Shown here piece after piece: positions 63,180 through 64,000 of a stretch of 64,000 bases of DNA; position 1 is the first letter of the stretch; the number at the start of each line of letters is the position of its first letter. A program made the translations under genes and the position numbers. Source of the stretch: Salibacterium qingdaonense. Its GTDB lineage: Bacteria > Bacillota > Bacilli > Bacillales > Marinococcaceae. The notes beneath the pieces were generated by a model that had not been told where the DNA came from, searched no databases, and worked only from the letters and a program-made list of their open reading frames with translations. Location: assembly GCF_900114715.1 (NCBI RefSeq), contig NZ_FOTY01000005.1:62001-126000 (forward strand), written 5' to 3'.

Positions 63180-64000
63180 CTATCCTTTATGTTGAAATTC
63201 TTTCTCATCATACCATGATGGAACAGTATCAGAAATGGATGTTCTGGATTTTTGAATCATTCCATAAGCAACACCCATAGCGCTCAAGCCTCCTGCCAGT
63301 TTCCCTACAAGAAGCGGTATAATCATCGCCTCATCCACAGCAGCAGTGTAACCGAGGTGACCACCGAGAAGGAATGCTCCGCTCACCGCAAAAGCATAAT
63401 TCATCAATTTTCCATCCTCGTCCATATCCCTGCTGAGCGTAAACATTGGAATGATATGCGCCAACGAAGCACACCAGCCGGACCAGGCCACGGGGCTCAT
63501 AATAAATTGTTTCCGCCGGCCGTTCCCGGAAATCAACTTCTGGAAAAAATGAACCAGCGGAAAGGCTCCTGCCAGCGTAAACGCAAGCGTCCCAACGGTC
63601 AGTATGCCTTCCCGGGACGGGGCCATACCATCAATAATAGTCCAGCCGGTCAGCGACTGCAGCACAACGACCACCGTAGCCAATGTTGTTACCACTGTCA
63701 CCAGCCTGCCGAACATCCGGAACCCCTTCACCATAGTTTCCATTTTCCACCATATCCCAAACAGAATCAAACCGGATACAAGAAAAATGGGCACCAGATT
63801 TAACACCATCTGCTGCATGGAAAATCCTGCAGCTGCTCCTCCTGCCAGCATGCCGACGGGGATAGTCGTAATACCAGCCAGTATTCCTTTTGCAAACAAG
63901 GCGTGATCTTCTTTTTTCAGGATACTTAAGGCGACAGGCACCGTAAAGGTCAGCGTTGCTCCCAGCATACTGCCAAGAAGAATACCGGCAAACCGGGCGG
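63180..64000 (-). CDS. eutH: ethanolamine transporter EutH, 5' end outside window
   Basis: At least 273 residues, open at the right edge (reading ARFAGILLGSMLGATLTFTVP at the start). About eight membrane helices visible. The segments ALFAKGILAGITTIPVGMLAGG, MSPVAWSGWCASLAHIIPMF and GGHLGYTAAVDEAMIIPLLVGKL are EutH features. Facilitates ethanolamine uptake for use as carbon and nitrogen. Ends eight bases before the VanY-like gene start region; neighbouring eut genes, if any, lie outside the window. Confidence 0.9.
   Translation of the reverse strand, partial: ARFAGILLGSMLGATLTFTVPVALSILKKEDHALFAKGILAGITTIPVGMLAGGAAAGFSMQQMVLNLVPIFLVSGLILFGIWWKMETMVKGFRMFGRLVTVVTTLATVVVVLQSLTGWTIIDGMAPSREGILTVGTLAFTLAGAFPLVHFFQKLISGNGRRKQFIMSPVAWSGWCASLAHIIPMFTLSRDMDEDGKLMNYAFAVSGAFLLGGHLGYTAAVDEAMIIPLLVGKLAGGLSAMGVAYGMIQKSRTSISDTVPSWYDEKEFQHKG

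Overview
The window comes from a low-to-mid GC Gram-positive bacterium of the Bacillaceae, probably a moderately halophilic or alkaliphilic species. The evidence is the Bacillus-type layout cdaA-cdaR-glmM-glmS with a glmS ribozyme, a sigW-rsiW operon with a textbook sigma-W promoter, a Zur-box-controlled rpsN paralogue, a Spo0E-like phosphatase, cytochrome bd with a CydS-type small subunit, GGAGG ribosome binding sites and acidic surface proteins. Species identity is inferred, not shown.

Layout. 1-10195 (minus strand): a catabolic operon read dapA-like lyase > Fe-alcohol dehydrogenase > DUF1537 acid-sugar kinase > SDR > cytosolic Asp-box (sialidase-like) protein > TRAP transporter P-Q-M. It has a sigma-A promoter and a cre-like site, and sits behind a PrpR-type regulator whose AAA+ domain has lost its sigma-54 contact motif. 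10298-14581: an alkyltransferase-like DNA repair protein, then a zinc-starvation operon (znuA-zagA-rpsN2) with two Zur boxes around its promoter, then an EamA transporter. 14818-22255: class I aldolase, a vga/vml-like ABC-F gene broken by two in-frame stops behind an attenuator leader, a ROK regulator, a SulP transporter with a 21-bp operator palindrome, and an aldo/keto reductase. 22505-27663: glutathione peroxidase, a sugar-binding lipoprotein translationally coupled to a chemoreceptor, and Mqo. 27959-34622: a PepSY protein that seems to start at CTG, a YtkA/FixH-like lipoprotein, AbgT plus OsmC, an ABC exporter with a Fur-like box, and YitT. 35163-46527: two alcohol dehydrogenases around an HxlR regulator, PadR plus HAAS protein, M20 peptidase with two membrane partners, a tandem-repeat coiled-coil protein, and an AT-richer regulator/aldo-keto-reductase pair. 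46742-55338: glmS, glmM, cdaR, cdaA, rsiW, sigW, spo0E-like and six tRNAs. 55352-64000: a Ddl / membrane-anchored MurF / hydrolase operon, cydABS, a VanY-like carboxypeptidase, and EutH (partial).

The intergenic DNA is unusually rich in repeats: a TAGTGTCC/GGACACTA hairpin family (three loci), a long TGGGACAAAA-ended element that fills two convergent gaps, a 53-bp-period array nested in one of those elements, and a TTACGTTT palindrome cluster. No single obviously new defence or mobile system is present. The most novel-looking items are the acid-sugar operon with its altered regulator, the orphan binding-protein/chemoreceptor pair, the Ddl-MurF-hydrolase operon, the twice-interrupted ABC-F gene with attenuator, and the nested repeat array.
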